Counted from the first letter of the stretch, positions 46,054 to 55,362 are shown. The stretch: DNA of 64,000 bases from Pseudomonas fluorescens (GCF_002022275.1 NZ_MSDF01000014.1:416811-480810); one strand, 5' to 3'. Numbers and translations: made by a program. The notes: generated from the letters alone by a model not told the origin.

Positions 46054-47478
46054 ATGACCCTCTACGTCAACCTCGCCGAATTGCTGGGCACGCGCATCGA
46101 ACAGGGCTTTTACCGCCCCGGCGATCGCTTGCCGTCAGTCCGTGCATTGAGTGTGGAACACGGGGTCAGCCTGAGCACCGTGCAACAGGCTTATCGCATG
46201 CTCGAAGACAATGGCTTGGCGATGCCCAAGCCCAAGTCAGGCTATTTTGTGCCCGTGGGGCGTGACCTGCCGGCCTTGCCGGAAGTAGGCCGCCCGGCCC
46301 AGCGCCCGGTGGAAATTTCCCAATGGGACCAAGTGCTGGAGCTGATTCGCGCAGTGCCGCGCAAAGGCGTAATACAGATGGGCAGAGGCATGCCGGATGT
46401 ATTGTCACCGACGATGAAACCCCTGTTGCGCAGCCTGGCGCGCGTGAGCCGTCGCCAGGACCTGCCGGGTCTGTATTACGACAATATCCTTGGCTGTATG
46501 GAGTTGCGCGAGCAAATCGCCCGACTGTCTCTGGATTCCGGCTGCCAGCTCACCGCCGAAGACATTGTGATCACCACCGGTTGCCATGAGGCGCTGTCCG
46601 CCAGCATCCACGCGATCTGCGAGCCTGGAGATATCGTCGCGGTGGACTCGCCGAGCTTTCACGGCGCCATGCAAACCCTCAAGGGCCTGGGCATGAAAGC
46701 CCTGGAAATCCCCACCGACCCCATCACCGGCATCAGCCTCGACGCCCTGGAACTGGCGCTGGAACAGTGGCCGATCAAGGTCATCCAGCTGACCCCCAAC
46801 TGCAACAATCCCTTGGGCTACATCATGCCGGAGGCGCGCAAAAAGGCGCTGCTTACCCTGGCCCAGCGCTTTGACGTGGCAATCATCGAAGACGATGTGT
46901 ATGGCGAATTGGCCTACAGCTACCCGCGACCACGCACCATCAAATCTTTCGATGAGGATGGCCGTGTACTGCTTTGCAGCTCATTCTCGAAAACCCTGGC
47001 GCCAGGCCTGCGCATTGGTTGGGTCGCCCCGGGTCGCTACCTGGAACGGGTGCTGCACATGAAATACATCAGCACCGGCTCCACGGCGACCCAGCCGCAA
47101 ATTGCCATCGCCGAGTTTCTCAAAGGCGGCCATTTCGAGCCGCATTTGCGCAGGATGCGCACTCAATACCAGCGCAATCGCGACTTGATGCTGGATTGGG
47201 TCAGCCGCTACTTCCCGGCCGGCACCCGCGCCAGCCGGCCTCAGGGCAGCTTTATGTTGTGGGTGGAGCTGCCGGAAGGCTTCGACACCCTCAAGCTCAA
47301 CCGCCTGCTGGTAGAACAAGGCGTTCAGGTGGCCGTAGGCAGCATCTTCTCGGCGTCGGGCAAGTACCGGAACTGCTTGCGCATGAACTACGCTGCCAAG
47401 CCAACGCCGCAGATTGAAGAAGCCGTGCGCAAGGTCGGTGCCGCCGCAATACAGATGCTGGCAGAGGCGGCAGACTGA
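46054..47478 (+). CDS. MocR-type regulator: GntR HTH fused to aminotransferase-like domain
   Basis: A 474-residue MocR protein: GntR winged HTH at 1-70 (YRPGDRLPSVRALSVEHGVS, LSTVQQAYRMLEDNGLAMPK) and a fold-I PLP domain (about 100-470) with TPNCNNPLGYIMPE, DVYGELAYS and the PLP lysine in CSSFSKTLAPGLRIGW. Such proteins use PLP as co-effector and usually control vitamin B6 or amine genes. The target is unknown. Half-sites ATACAG (45979), CTGTAT (46009) and CTGTAC (46026) lie upstream of the start and could be its own operator. Confidence 0.92.
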   Translation: MTLYVNLAELLGTRIEQGFYRPGDRLPSVRALSVEHGVSLSTVQQAYRMLEDNGLAMPKPKSGYFVPVGRDLPALPEVGRPAQRPVEISQWDQVLELIRAVPRKGVIQMGRGMPDVLSPTMKPLLRSLARVSRRQDLPGLYYDNILGCMELREQIARLSLDSGCQLTAEDIVITTGCHEALSASIHAICEPGDIVAVDSPSFHGAMQTLKGLGMKALEIPTDPITGISLDALELALEQWPIKVIQLTPNCNNPLGYIMPEARKKALLTLAQRFDVAIIEDDVYGELAYSYPRPRTIKSFDEDGRVLLCSSFSKTLAPGLRIGWVAPGRYLERVLHMKYISTGSTATQPQIAIAEFLKGGHFEPHLRRMRTQYQRNRDLMLDWVSRYFPAGTRASRPQGSFMLWVELPEGFDTLKLNRLLVEQGVQVAVGSIFSASGKYRNCLRMNYAAKPTPQIEEAVRKVGAAAIQMLAEAAD

Positions 47479-47540
47479 CCTTTCATGGGAAATAGCCGTC
47501 ATATGCCCACAATCGCCCTGACCTGGAAGCAGCGCCCTTG

Positions 47541-49109
47541 ATGATTCGACGGCTTTTACCGTTTTTCCTGTTGGGCGCCCTCGCCCTGGGCGGCTGCGCC
47601 ACAGTGGATTCACCGCGCATACCCAGCGACGCCCTGCCCGCCGCGCAATCCTCCTTCGGCCGCTCGATCCAGGCCCAGGCGGCGCCGTATCAAGGCCGCT
47701 CCGGCTTTCGTCTGCTGCCCAACAGCAGCGAAGCCTTCATGGCCCGTGCCGAGCTGATCCGCAACGCCCAGACCAGCCTCGACCTGCAGTACTACATCGT
47801 CCACGACGGCATCAGCACTCGCATGCTCGTGGATGAGCTGCTCAAGGCTGCCGACCGTGGCGTGCGCGTCCGCATCTTGCTGGACGACACTACCAGCGAC
47901 GGCCTTGACCAGATTATTGCCACCCTCGCCGCCCACCCCAAGATCGAGATTCGCCTGTTCAACCCGTTGCACCTGGGGCGCAGCACCGGCGTAACGCGGG
48001 CCATGGGGCGCCTGTTCAACCTCTCGCTGCAACACCGACGCATGCACAACAAGCTGTGGCTGGCGGACAACAGCGTGGCCATCGTCGGCGGGCGCAATTT
48101 GGGCGATGAGTATTTCGATGCCGAACCCAACCTGAATTTCACCGACATCGACATGCTCAGCGTCGGGCCGGTCGCGGAGCAACTGGGCCACAGCTTCGAC
48201 CAGTACTGGAACAGTGCGCTGAGCAAGCCCATTGATGATTTCGTCTCCAGCGCCCCGTCCAAGGGCGACCTGGCGGCGGCCCGAGTGCGCCTGGAAGCGT
48301 CGCTGGCCGAGTCGCGCCAGAAGAACCACGCGTTGTACAACCGTTTGCGCACCTATAAAACCCAGCCGCGCATGAACATCTGGCGCCGCGAGCTGATCTG
48401 GGCCTGGAACCAGGCGCTATGGGACGCGCCGAGCAAAGTGCTGGCCACGGCCGAGCCGGACCCACGCCTGCTGCTGACCACGCAACTGGCGCCGGAGTTG
48501 GAAGGCGTCAATCATGAACTGATGATGATCTCGGCGTACTTCGTGCCGGGGCAACCGGGGCTGGTGTACCTGACTGGCCGGGCGGATGCGGGTGTCTCGG
48601 TGAGCCTGCTGACCAATTCCCTGGAGGCTACCGACGTACCGGCCGTGCACGGCGGCTACGCGCCCTATCGCAAGGCGCTGCTGGAGCACGGCGTAAAACT
48701 CTACGAATTGCGCCGCCAGCCGGGCGACCCGAGCGGCGGCAGTGGCCCGCACTTGTTTCGCCGGGGTAGCTTCCACGGCTCGGACTCCAGCCTGCACAGC
48801 AAGGCGATGATCTTTGATCGGGAGAAGTCGTTTATCGGCTCCTTCAATTTCGACCCGCGCTCGGTGCTGTGGAATACCGAGGTTGGGGTGCTGGTGGACA
48901 GCCCGGAACTGGCGGAGCACGTGCGTAACCTGGCGTTACAGGGCATGGCGCCAGCCTTGAGTTATGAGGCGAAATTGCAGGACGGCAACGTGGTGTGGGT
49001 GACCGAAGATAACGGCCAGATACATACGCTGACTCGCGAGCCGGGCAGTTGGTGGCGGCGGTTTAATGCCTGGTTTGCCACTTCTGTCGGGCTTGAGCGA
49101 ATGCTCTGA
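47541..49109 (+). CDS. Phospholipase D / cardiolipin synthase-like lipoprotein
   Basis: A 522-residue protein with lipoprotein signal MIRRLLPFFLLGALALGGC (C19) and two HxKx4D motifs, HNKLWLAD and HSKAMIFD, each followed by the family GG/GS-N-(L/F) stretch (IVGGRNLGDEYF, IGSFNFDPRS). This is the fold of the ClsC/YmdC group of phospholipase D proteins. It may act on phospholipids at the periplasmic face; substrate not provable here. ATG at 47541 is preferred to the TTG before it. Follows the MocR gene by 62 bp. Confidence 0.92.
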   Translation: MIRRLLPFFLLGALALGGCATVDSPRIPSDALPAAQSSFGRSIQAQAAPYQGRSGFRLLPNSSEAFMARAELIRNAQTSLDLQYYIVHDGISTRMLVDELLKAADRGVRVRILLDDTTSDGLDQIIATLAAHPKIEIRLFNPLHLGRSTGVTRAMGRLFNLSLQHRRMHNKLWLADNSVAIVGGRNLGDEYFDAEPNLNFTDIDMLSVGPVAEQLGHSFDQYWNSALSKPIDDFVSSAPSKGDLAAARVRLEASLAESRQKNHALYNRLRTYKTQPRMNIWRRELIWAWNQALWDAPSKVLATAEPDPRLLLTTQLAPELEGVNHELMMISAYFVPGQPGLVYLTGRADAGVSVSLLTNSLEATDVPAVHGGYAPYRKALLEHGVKLYELRRQPGDPSGGSGPHLFRRGSFHGSDSSLHSKAMIFDREKSFIGSFNFDPRSVLWNTEVGVLVDSPELAEHVRNLALQGMAPALSYEAKLQDGNVVWVTEDNGQIHTLTREPGSWWRRFNAWFATSVGLERML

Positions 49110-49128
49110 AACCAGAGGAGATTAAAAC

Positions 49129-49218
49129 TGTGGGAGCTGGCTTGCCTGCGATAGCGGTGGGTCAGCCACTTATTTATGGCCTGATACACCACCATCGCAG
49201 GCAAGCCAGCTCCCACAG
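49129..49218. repeat. REPIN
   Basis: Arms CTGTGGGAGCTGGCTTGCCT / AGGCAAGCCAGCTCCCACAG, spacer GCGGTGGGTCAG ... CTGATACACCACC. It lies between the 3' ends of the PLD and MFS genes. Confidence 0.92.
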
Positions 49219-49235
49219 TTGATTGCGTTTCAAGG

Positions 49236-50378
49236 TCAGGCAGGTTGTGCGGCGCCGAACGCGCCTTGGCGCAGCAGAAGCACCACCAGGCCCAGCGCAC
49301 CGGCCGCCATCAACAGCGGCAACGCATGCCCGCTGATCCACTGGCTCCCCGCCCCCGCCACCAACGGCCCGATCAGGCAACCAATCCCCCACAGTTGCGC
49401 GATATGCGCATTGGCGCGCACCAGCGCATCGTCGCGGTAGCGCTCGCCGATCAGGATCAACGACAGCGTGAACAACCCGCCGGCACTGGCGCCAAACAGC
49501 ACCCACACCGGCCAGATCAACAGCGTGTGCATCAACAGCGGAATGGCCAGGCTCGACACCAACAGCAATACCGCACAACTCAGGAACAGCGTGCGCCGCG
49601 GCAAGTAGTCCGCCAGCGCGCCAATCGGCAGTTGCAGCAACGCATCGCCGACCACCACCGTGCTGACCATCGCCAAAGCGATCTCGGCGCTGAAGCCCTG
49701 TTGCAGGCAATACACCGGCAACAGCGTCAGAATCATCGCTTCGAACGCGGCGAACAGCGCCACGGCCCACGCAATCGCCGGCAGACTCTGGCAGAACCGC
49801 CACAAGTCGCCAAAGGTGACGCTGAAGGATTCAGCCGTCGGCGCGCCGGAACGGCCCAGCAACAGCAGCGGCGCGACCATCAACAGGCCCACGCCGACCC
49901 AGAAGCCGTAATCATGGTCAGTACCCAGCACCCCCAGCAGCAGCGGCCCCGACAACTGGCTCAAGGCATAACTGCAGCCATACAACGCCACCAGCCGGCC
50001 ACGCCATTGCTCCACCACCAACTGGTTGATCCAGCTTTCGCCGAGAATAAACACGATGGTCAGGATCACGCCGATCATCAATCGCAGTACCAGCCATATT
50101 GGATAACTGGGCAGGATTGCCAGCAAGCCGATGGAGACGGCGCCCGCCCACAGGCACAGACGCATCAGGTTGGCGGTGCCCAGCCATGAGGCCAGTCGGC
50201 TGGACACCTTGGCGCCCAGCAACACGCCGAACGCAGGCATCGCCGCCATCACGCCGATGGCGAAACTGCCGTAGCCCCAGCCTTCGAGGCGCAGGGACAC
50301 CAGCGGCATGCTGACACCCAGCGCCAGGCCAACGCTGAGCACCGAGGCAAGAACGGCGAAATAAGTCGCCCAACGCAT
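49236..50378 (-). CDS. MFS transporter (YcaD-like)
   Basis: A 380-residue major facilitator protein with twelve membrane helices (MRWATYFAVLASVLSVGLAL at the start) and the inter-lobe loop ADYLPRRTLFLSCAVLLL. It resembles the small YcaD-type MFS group of unknown substrate. The frame extends upstream through REPIN sequence; ATG at 50378 follows an aggag site and is the real start. Confidence 0.9.
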   Translation of the reverse strand: MRWATYFAVLASVLSVGLALGVSMPLVSLRLEGWGYGSFAIGVMAAMPAFGVLLGAKVSSRLASWLGTANLMRLCLWAGAVSIGLLAILPSYPIWLVLRLMIGVILTIVFILGESWINQLVVEQWRGRLVALYGCSYALSQLSGPLLLGVLGTDHDYGFWVGVGLLMVAPLLLLGRSGAPTAESFSVTFGDLWRFCQSLPAIAWAVALFAAFEAMILTLLPVYCLQQGFSAEIALAMVSTVVVGDALLQLPIGALADYLPRRTLFLSCAVLLLVSSLAIPLLMHTLLIWPVWVLFGASAGGLFTLSLILIGERYRDDALVRANAHIAQLWGIGCLIGPLVAGAGSQWISGHALPLLMAAGALGLVVLLLRQGAFGAAQPA

Positions 50379-50420
50379 TTCCACGCTCCTGTGGATAATT
50401 TTTTGAGGGATCAAAACGAA

Positions 50421-50542
50421 CTGTAGGAGCGAACCTATGTGGGAGCCGGGCTTGCCCGCGATGCAGGCACCTCGGTGTGTCAGCCACACCTCGGTGATGC
50501 TATCGCAGGCAAGCCAGCTCCCACACAGGCTTGCTCCTACAG
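50421..50542. repeat. Nested REPIN
   Basis: An inner pair (ATGTGGGAGCCGGGCTTGCC ... GGCAAGCCAGCTCCCACA) sits inside an outer pair of related units (CTGTAGGAGCGAACCT ... AGGCTTGCTCCTACAG). The two arms of the inner pair differ (CCGGGCTTGCC versus CTGGCTTGCC). It lies between the MFS gene start and the kauB stop. Confidence 0.85.
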
Positions 50543-50559
50543 GGGATCTGCGGTGTTGC

Positions 50560-52053
50560 TTACAGCTTGATCCAGGTCGACTTCAGTTCGGTGTACTTGT
50601 CGAACGCGTGCAACGACTTGTCGCGACCATTACCCGACTGTTTGAAGCCACCAAACGGCGCGGTCATGTCGCCGCCGTCGTATTGGTTGACCCACACGCT
50701 ACCGGCGCGCAGGGCCTTGGCGGTCAGGTGCGCCTTGGAAATATCCGCGGTCCACACGGCGGCTGCCAGGCCGTAGACGGTGTCGTTGGCGATCTTGATC
50801 GCTTCTTCCGCGCTGTCGAAGGTGATCACCGACAGGACCGGGCCGAAGATCTCTTCCTGGGCGATTTTCATGGCGTTGGTCACGCCGTCGAAAATCGTCG
50901 GCTCGACATAAGTGCCTCCGGTTTCTTCCAGGGTGCGCTTGCCGCCCGCCACCAGCTTGGCGCCGTCGGCGTGGCCAGCTTCGATGTAGGACAGCACGGT
51001 GTTCATCTGCTGGGTGTCCACCAGAGCGCCGACGTTGGTTGCCGGGTCCAGCGGGTTGCCTGGCTTCCAGCCTTTGAGGGCCTCGATCACCAGCGGCAGG
51101 AATTTGTCTTTGATCGAACGCTCGACCAGCAGGCGCGAACCGGCGGTGCACACTTCGCCCTGGTTGAAGGCGATGGCGCCCGCAGCGGACTCAGCAGCGG
51201 CCTGCAGGTCCGGGGCATCAGCGAACACGATGTTCGGGCTCTTGCCGCCCGCTTCCAGCCACACACGCTTCATGTTCGACTCGCCGGAGCGAATCAGCAG
51301 CTGCTTGGCGATCTTGGTGGAACCGGTGAACACAAGCGTGTCGACGTCCATGTGCAAAGCCAACGCGTTGCCCACGGTGTGGCCGTAACCCGGCAACACG
51401 TTCAGCACGCCTTTTGGAATGCCGGCTTCAACCGCCAGGGCAGCGATGCGGATGGCGGTCAGCGGGGATTTTTCAGACGGTTTGAGGATCACCGAGTTAC
51501 CGGTGGACAGCGCAGGGCCCAGCTTCCAGCAGGCCATCATCAACGGGAAGTTCCACGGCACAATGGCGCCGACCACGCCGACGGGCTCGCGGGTCACCAG
51601 ACCCAATTGGTTGTGCGGAGTGGCGGCGACTTCGTCGTAAATCTTGTCGATCGCCTCGCCGCTCCAGCTCAGGGCATTGGCTGCGCCAGGCACGTCAATG
51701 CCCAAGGAGTCGGAGATCGGCTTGCCCATGTCGAGGGTTTCAAGCAGCGCCAGCTCTTCGGCATTGGCATTGAGCAGCGCGGCGAAACGGAGCATGGCGG
51801 CCTTGCGTTTGGCCGGCGCCAGGCGCGACCAGACGCCGGAATCGAAGGTGGCGCGGGCGTTTTCCACGGCGCGCTGGGCGTCGGCGGCGTCACAGCTGGC
51901 AACCGTGGCCAGCAAGCGGCCATCGACCGGGCTGATGCATTCGAAGGTGTCACCGGAAGCGGCGGCGGTGTATTCGCCATTGATGTAGGCGCGGCCTTCG
52001 ATCTTCAGATCCTTGGCGCGTTGTTCCCAATCGGCACGGGTCAGGGTGGTCAT
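50560..52053 (-). CDS. kauB: Aldehyde dehydrogenase KauB-like (gamma-guanidinobutyraldehyde / gamma-glutamyl-aminobutyraldehyde DH)
   Basis: A 497-residue NAD-dependent aldehyde dehydrogenase: PWNFPLMMACWKLGPAL, the cofactor loop FTGSTKIAKQLL, the general base in LEAGGKSPNIVF, and the catalytic cysteine in FNQGEVCTAGSRLLVE. It matches PuuC/KauB enzymes that oxidise aldehydes from arginine, putrescine and other amines. In P. aeruginosa kauB (PA5312) lies near the same genes. Divergent from the cupin gene. Confidence 0.9.
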   Translation of the reverse strand: MTTLTRADWEQRAKDLKIEGRAYINGEYTAAASGDTFECISPVDGRLLATVASCDAADAQRAVENARATFDSGVWSRLAPAKRKAAMLRFAALLNANAEELALLETLDMGKPISDSLGIDVPGAANALSWSGEAIDKIYDEVAATPHNQLGLVTREPVGVVGAIVPWNFPLMMACWKLGPALSTGNSVILKPSEKSPLTAIRIAALAVEAGIPKGVLNVLPGYGHTVGNALALHMDVDTLVFTGSTKIAKQLLIRSGESNMKRVWLEAGGKSPNIVFADAPDLQAAAESAAGAIAFNQGEVCTAGSRLLVERSIKDKFLPLVIEALKGWKPGNPLDPATNVGALVDTQQMNTVLSYIEAGHADGAKLVAGGKRTLEETGGTYVEPTIFDGVTNAMKIAQEEIFGPVLSVITFDSAEEAIKIANDTVYGLAAAVWTADISKAHLTAKALRAGSVWVNQYDGGDMTAPFGGFKQSGNGRDKSLHAFDKYTELKSTWIKL

Positions 52054-52221
52054 GCGAGTGTCCTCCTCTTATTGAATACAAGGGCCAGGTGATGTCCCCC
52101 GGCAGCCTCAAAGAATTCTTGCCCGGCCAGCCTGCTGTTCGGCTCAAGGCAGCTGCCACCCTAAACCAGCGGCCGGGGGTGTTTCAATATATTTGACATA
52201 ACACCGCTAAACGCCCTTGCG

Positions 52222-52241
52222 ATGTTCATTTTAATAAACAT
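52222..52241. promoter_or_regulatory. Palindrome in the kauB-cupin divergent region
   Basis: ATGTTCATT-TT-AATAAACAT is a near-perfect 9-2-9 inverted repeat (one mismatch) 43 bp before the cupin start and about 170 bp from kauB. It looks like an operator for a dimeric regulator. No regulator gene adjoins it. Confidence 0.5.
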
Positions 52242-52283
52242 AGACTTTGGGCTCTCCAACCGCAGGCCAGACGGGACACGCAC

Positions 52284-52646
52284 ATGAGCATCCAGGACAT
52301 CGTCGACTTCAGCCAAGCCAACACCGCCCCAGACCGCTACCGCCCCGCCGCCGAGAAAATCCTCAAGGGCGATCCCGAGCAAACGATTTATAACCACTAC
52401 AACAGCCCGTGCGGCCAGATGAGCGCCGGCGTGTGGGAAGGGGAAGTCGGGCAGTGGAAGGTCAATTACACCGAGCACGAGTACTGCGAAATTGTGCAGG
52501 GTGTGTCGGTGCTGCGCGATGCCGACGGCAACGCCAAGACCTTGCGTGCCGGCGACCGCTTCGTGATCCCGGCCGGGTTCAGCGGCACCTGGGAAGTGCT
52601 GGAAGCGTGCCGCAAGATCTACGTGGTGTTTGAACAGAAAGCTTGA
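52284..52646 (+). CDS. Cupin-domain protein (DUF861-like)
   Basis: A 120-residue small cupin: VGQWKVNYTEHEYCEIVQGV and AGDRFVIPAGFSGTWEVLEA are the two cupin halves, of the ethanolamine utilisation/DUF861 type. The metal-binding set is reduced (only one likely His). It may bind a sugar or amine; no function is assigned. Placed head to head with kauB. Confidence 0.87.
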   Translation: MSIQDIVDFSQANTAPDRYRPAAEKILKGDPEQTIYNHYNSPCGQMSAGVWEGEVGQWKVNYTEHEYCEIVQGVSVLRDADGNAKTLRAGDRFVIPAGFSGTWEVLEACRKIYVVFEQKA

Positions 52647-52678
52647 TCAGCAAATCGCAGGCAAAAAAATCTATCGTT

Positions 52679-52814
52679 TGATCGTTCCCACGCTCTGCGT
52701 GGGAAAGCATCCTGTGACGCTCCGCGTCACCATTGCGCAAGTGGCGGACTTTGCGCCAAAGCGGGACGCGGAGCGTCCGGGGCAACATTCCCACGCAGAG
52801 CATGGGAACGATCA
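52679..52814. repeat. Composite inverted repeat (GATCGTTCCCACGCTCTGCGTGGG family)
   Basis: The outer arms are TGATCGTTCCCACGCTCTGC then GTGGGAA (52679-52705) and the reverse complement (52788-52814) with one change. Each arm is itself a hairpin (TTCCCACGC / GCGTGGGAA). Between them sit a GTGACG-CTCCG-CGTCAC hairpin (52715-52731) and GGGACGCGGAGCGTCC (52763-52778). This is a second, unrelated dispersed repeat family; only one copy is in the window. Confidence 0.85.
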
Positions 52815-52828
52815 GGTAAACACCAGGC

Positions 52829-52866
52829 AAAAAAAAGCCCGACTCGTGAGAGACGGGCTTTTTTTC
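52829..52866. terminator. Terminator downstream of rpmB-rpmG
   Basis: Stem AAGCCCG / CGGGCTT with an inner ctc/gag extension, flanked by long A and T runs, 18 bp after the rpmG stop on the minus strand. Confidence 0.88.
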
Positions 52867-52883
52867 ACAAGGAGGAAAATCAA

Positions 52884-53039
52884 TTACTTGATTTTGCCTT
52901 CTTTGTAGATCACGTGCTTGCGAACGCGCGGGTCGAACATTTTCTTTTCGAGCTTGTCCGGGGTAGTACGCTTGTTCTTGTCGGTAGTGTAGAAGTGACC
53001 AGTACCGGCGCTAGAGATCATTCGAATCAATTCACGCAT
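52884..53039 (-). CDS. rpmG: 50S ribosomal protein L33
   Basis: A 51-residue protein ([20 protein letters not shown]...[11 protein letters not shown]), standard L33. It lacks the Cys-x2-Cys pairs of the zinc-binding form, as in other gamma-proteobacteria. It follows rpmB by 11 bp and is too short for many ORF callers. Confidence 0.97.
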   Translation of the reverse strand: MRELIRMISSAGTGHFYTTDKNKRTTPDKLEKKMFDPRVRKHVIYKEGKIK

Positions 53040-53050
53040 GATAGAGCTCC

Positions 53051-53284
53051 TTAGATCTTGCCAGCGGCACGGATTTCGGCCAGCACGACAGTGATGCCAC
53101 GCTTGTCGATGATGCGCATGCCTTTAGCGGATACGCGCAGACGGACAAAACGTTTCTCTTCTTCAACCCAGAAGCGGTGATGCTGCAGGTTTGGCAGGAA
53201 ACGACGACGGGTTTTGTTATTTGCGTGGGAAATGTTATTCCCAGTCACCGGACCCTTACCGGTAACTTGACATACTCTCGACAT
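53051..53284 (-). CDS. rpmB: 50S ribosomal protein L28
   Basis: A 77-residue L28 ([20 protein letters not shown]...[12 protein letters not shown]), full length and canonical. First gene of rpmB-rpmG, with a strong promoter at 53433-53461. Confidence 0.97.
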   Translation of the reverse strand: MSRVCQVTGKGPVTGNNISHANNKTRRRFLPNLQHHRFWVEEEKRFVRLRVSAKGMRIIDKRGITVVLAEIRAAGKI

Positions 53285-53742
53285 GCCTCAGCCCTCTAAA
53301 ACCACATGCCCAACCCGGCATGGGTTGGCCGCTTAATCTCTCAGTCATTTGGCGCCAGGCGCCGCGTTTCTTTAGGGTCTTACCGGCTACACCTACAAGC
53401 GAAGGAACCGGGCCCCTAGAAAAGAGCGCTGCTTTATACCAGAAAGACCCCGGTGCAACAACAGCCCGTGAGTTTTTACTGGCGTAAATCCTGGTAAAAG
53501 GCGCCTGAACCGTTGCTACTGGGGGCCGCTGGAACAGCCGACCACTCGTCGCACAGAATGATTTACAACGCCCGCGCGCACTGGAAAGTGCACAGCCAAA
53601 CGCGCTGAGGCGCCATCAAAACAGCATTTGCGGCAAAAGCACAGGCAAAAATGGGCTAGTCATTTATCAATCAGACCACTACGGTAGGACTTTTCCAGAC
53701 TGCACTTGCAGATGGGCCTTCGATCTGTAAAGGAAACCGAAT
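53285..53742. other. Intergenic region rpmB to peptide-binding protein (458 bp)
   Basis: No gene is seen on either strand. It contains the rpmB promoter and leader in its left half. In the right half a small inverted repeat GCACT-GGAA-AGTGC near 53579-53592 and a TTTATCAATCAGACC stretch before the peptide-binding protein gene are visible; no convincing -35/-10 pair for that gene was found. Confidence 0.6.
53433..53461 (-). promoter_or_regulatory. Sigma-70 promoter of rpmB-rpmG
   Basis: On the minus strand -35 TTGTTG (53456-53461) and -10 TATAAA (53433-53438) are 17 bp apart, with TGG directly before the -10. The leader to rpmB would be about 140 nt. Confidence 0.65.
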
Positions 53743-55335
53743 ATGCGCCTCGCTGCCCTACCGCTATTGCTCGCCCCTCTATTTATCGCTCCGGCGGCCT
53801 TTGCGGCCACCAATCTGAGCGTCTGCACCGAGGCCAGCCCCGAAGGGTTCGATGTGGTGCAATACAACTCGCTGACCACCACCAACGCCTCAGCCGACGT
53901 GCTGATGAACCGCTTGGTGGACTACGACGCCAACAGCGGCAAGCTGGTGCCGAGCCTGGCGGATAGCTGGGACGTTTCGCCGGACGGCCTGACCTACACC
54001 TTCAAGCTGCACCCGAACGTGAAATTCCACCGCACCGAGTACTTCACGCCAAGCCGCACCCTGACCGCCGAAGACGTGCGCTTCAGCTTCGAACGCATGC
54101 TCGATCCGGCCAACCCGTGGCACAAGATCGCCCAGAGCGGTTTCCCACACGCGCAGTCCCTGCAATTGCCGACACTGGTCAAGAAGATCGACGCCCTCGA
54201 CCCTCTGACTGTGCGCTTCACCCTGGACCACGCCGACTCTACCTTCCTCGCCGCCCTGAGCATGGGCTTTGCCTCAATCTACCCGGCTGAATATGCCGAC
54301 AAACTGCTCAAGGCCGGCACGCCGGAAAAACTCAACAGTCAGCCAATCGGCACCGGGCCCTTCGTTTTCGTGCGCTTCCAGAAAGATGCCGTGGTGCGCT
54401 ACAAAGCCAACCCGGACTACTTCGCCGGCAAACCGGCTGTGGATAACTTGATCTTCGCCATCACCCCGGACGCCAATGTGCGCCTGCAGAAACTGCACCG
54501 TGATGAATGCCAGATCGCGCTCTCGCCCAAACCGCTGGACGTAGGCGAAGCCCAGAAAGACCCGGCACTCAAGGTCGAAAAAACCGCCGCTTTCATGACC
54601 GCGTTTGTCGCCATCAACAGCCAGCACCCGCCGCTGGACAAGCCGGAAGTGCGCCAGGCAATCAACCTGGCGTTCGACAAAGCCAGCTACCTCAAGGCCG
54701 TGTTTGAAGGCACCGCCGAAGCGGCCAACGGTGTTTACCCGCCCAATACCTGGAGCTACGCCAAGGACTTGCCGGGTTACCCGCAGGACATTGCCAAGGC
54801 CAAGGCCCTGTTGGACCGCGCCGGGCTCAAGGATGGCTTCAAAACCACCATTTGGACTCGCCCGACGGGCAGCCTGCTGAACCCCAACCCGAACCTCGGC
54901 GCCCAACTGCTGCAGGCGGACTTGGCCAAAGTCGGCATCCAGGCCGAGATCCGCGTGATTGAGTGGGGCGAACTGATCCGCCGCGCCAAGGCTGGCGAAC
55001 ATGACCTGCTGTTCATGGGCTGGGCCGGCGATAACGGTGACCCGGATAACTTCCTGACCCCGCAGTTCTCCTGCGCGGCGGTTAAATCCGGCACCAACTT
55101 CGCCCGCTACTGCGACCCGGCTCTGGACAAGCTGATCAGCGCCGGCAAAACCACCAGCGAACAAGGCGTGCGCAGCAAGCTGTATCAACAGGCCCAGGCG
55201 CAAATCCAGCAACAGGCCCTGTGGTTGCCGCTGGCGCACCCGACGGCCTTCGCCCTGACGCGCAAGAATGTCGAGGGTTACCAGGTCAGCCCGTTCGGCC
55301 GCCAGGACTACTCCAAAGTCAGCGTCAAGCCATGA
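53743..55335 (+). CDS. ABC transporter peptide-binding protein (DppA/SBP family 5)
   Basis: A 530-residue periplasmic binding protein: signal peptide MRLAALPLLLAPLFIAPAAF then AA/TNLSVC, the family-5 pattern LADSWDVSPDGLTYTFKLHP, LTAEDVRFSFERMLDP, PIGTGPFVFVRFQK and the C-terminal MGWAGDNGDPDNFL. It resembles DppA-type dipeptide or heme/peptide binders. No permease or ATPase genes follow, so it must work with a transporter encoded elsewhere. The corresponding P. aeruginosa gene is PA5317. Confidence 0.92.
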   Translation: MRLAALPLLLAPLFIAPAAFAATNLSVCTEASPEGFDVVQYNSLTTTNASADVLMNRLVDYDANSGKLVPSLADSWDVSPDGLTYTFKLHPNVKFHRTEYFTPSRTLTAEDVRFSFERMLDPANPWHKIAQSGFPHAQSLQLPTLVKKIDALDPLTVRFTLDHADSTFLAALSMGFASIYPAEYADKLLKAGTPEKLNSQPIGTGPFVFVRFQKDAVVRYKANPDYFAGKPAVDNLIFAITPDANVRLQKLHRDECQIALSPKPLDVGEAQKDPALKVEKTAAFMTAFVAINSQHPPLDKPEVRQAINLAFDKASYLKAVFEGTAEAANGVYPPNTWSYAKDLPGYPQDIAKAKALLDRAGLKDGFKTTIWTRPTGSLLNPNPNLGAQLLQADLAKVGIQAEIRVIEWGELIRRAKAGEHDLLFMGWAGDNGDPDNFLTPQFSCAAVKSGTNFARYCDPALDKLISAGKTTSEQGVRSKLYQQAQAQIQQQALWLPLAHPTAFALTRKNVEGYQVSPFGRQDYSKVSVKP

Positions 55336-55362
55336 GATTCAGCCCCGCCCTGGCGGGCGGGG

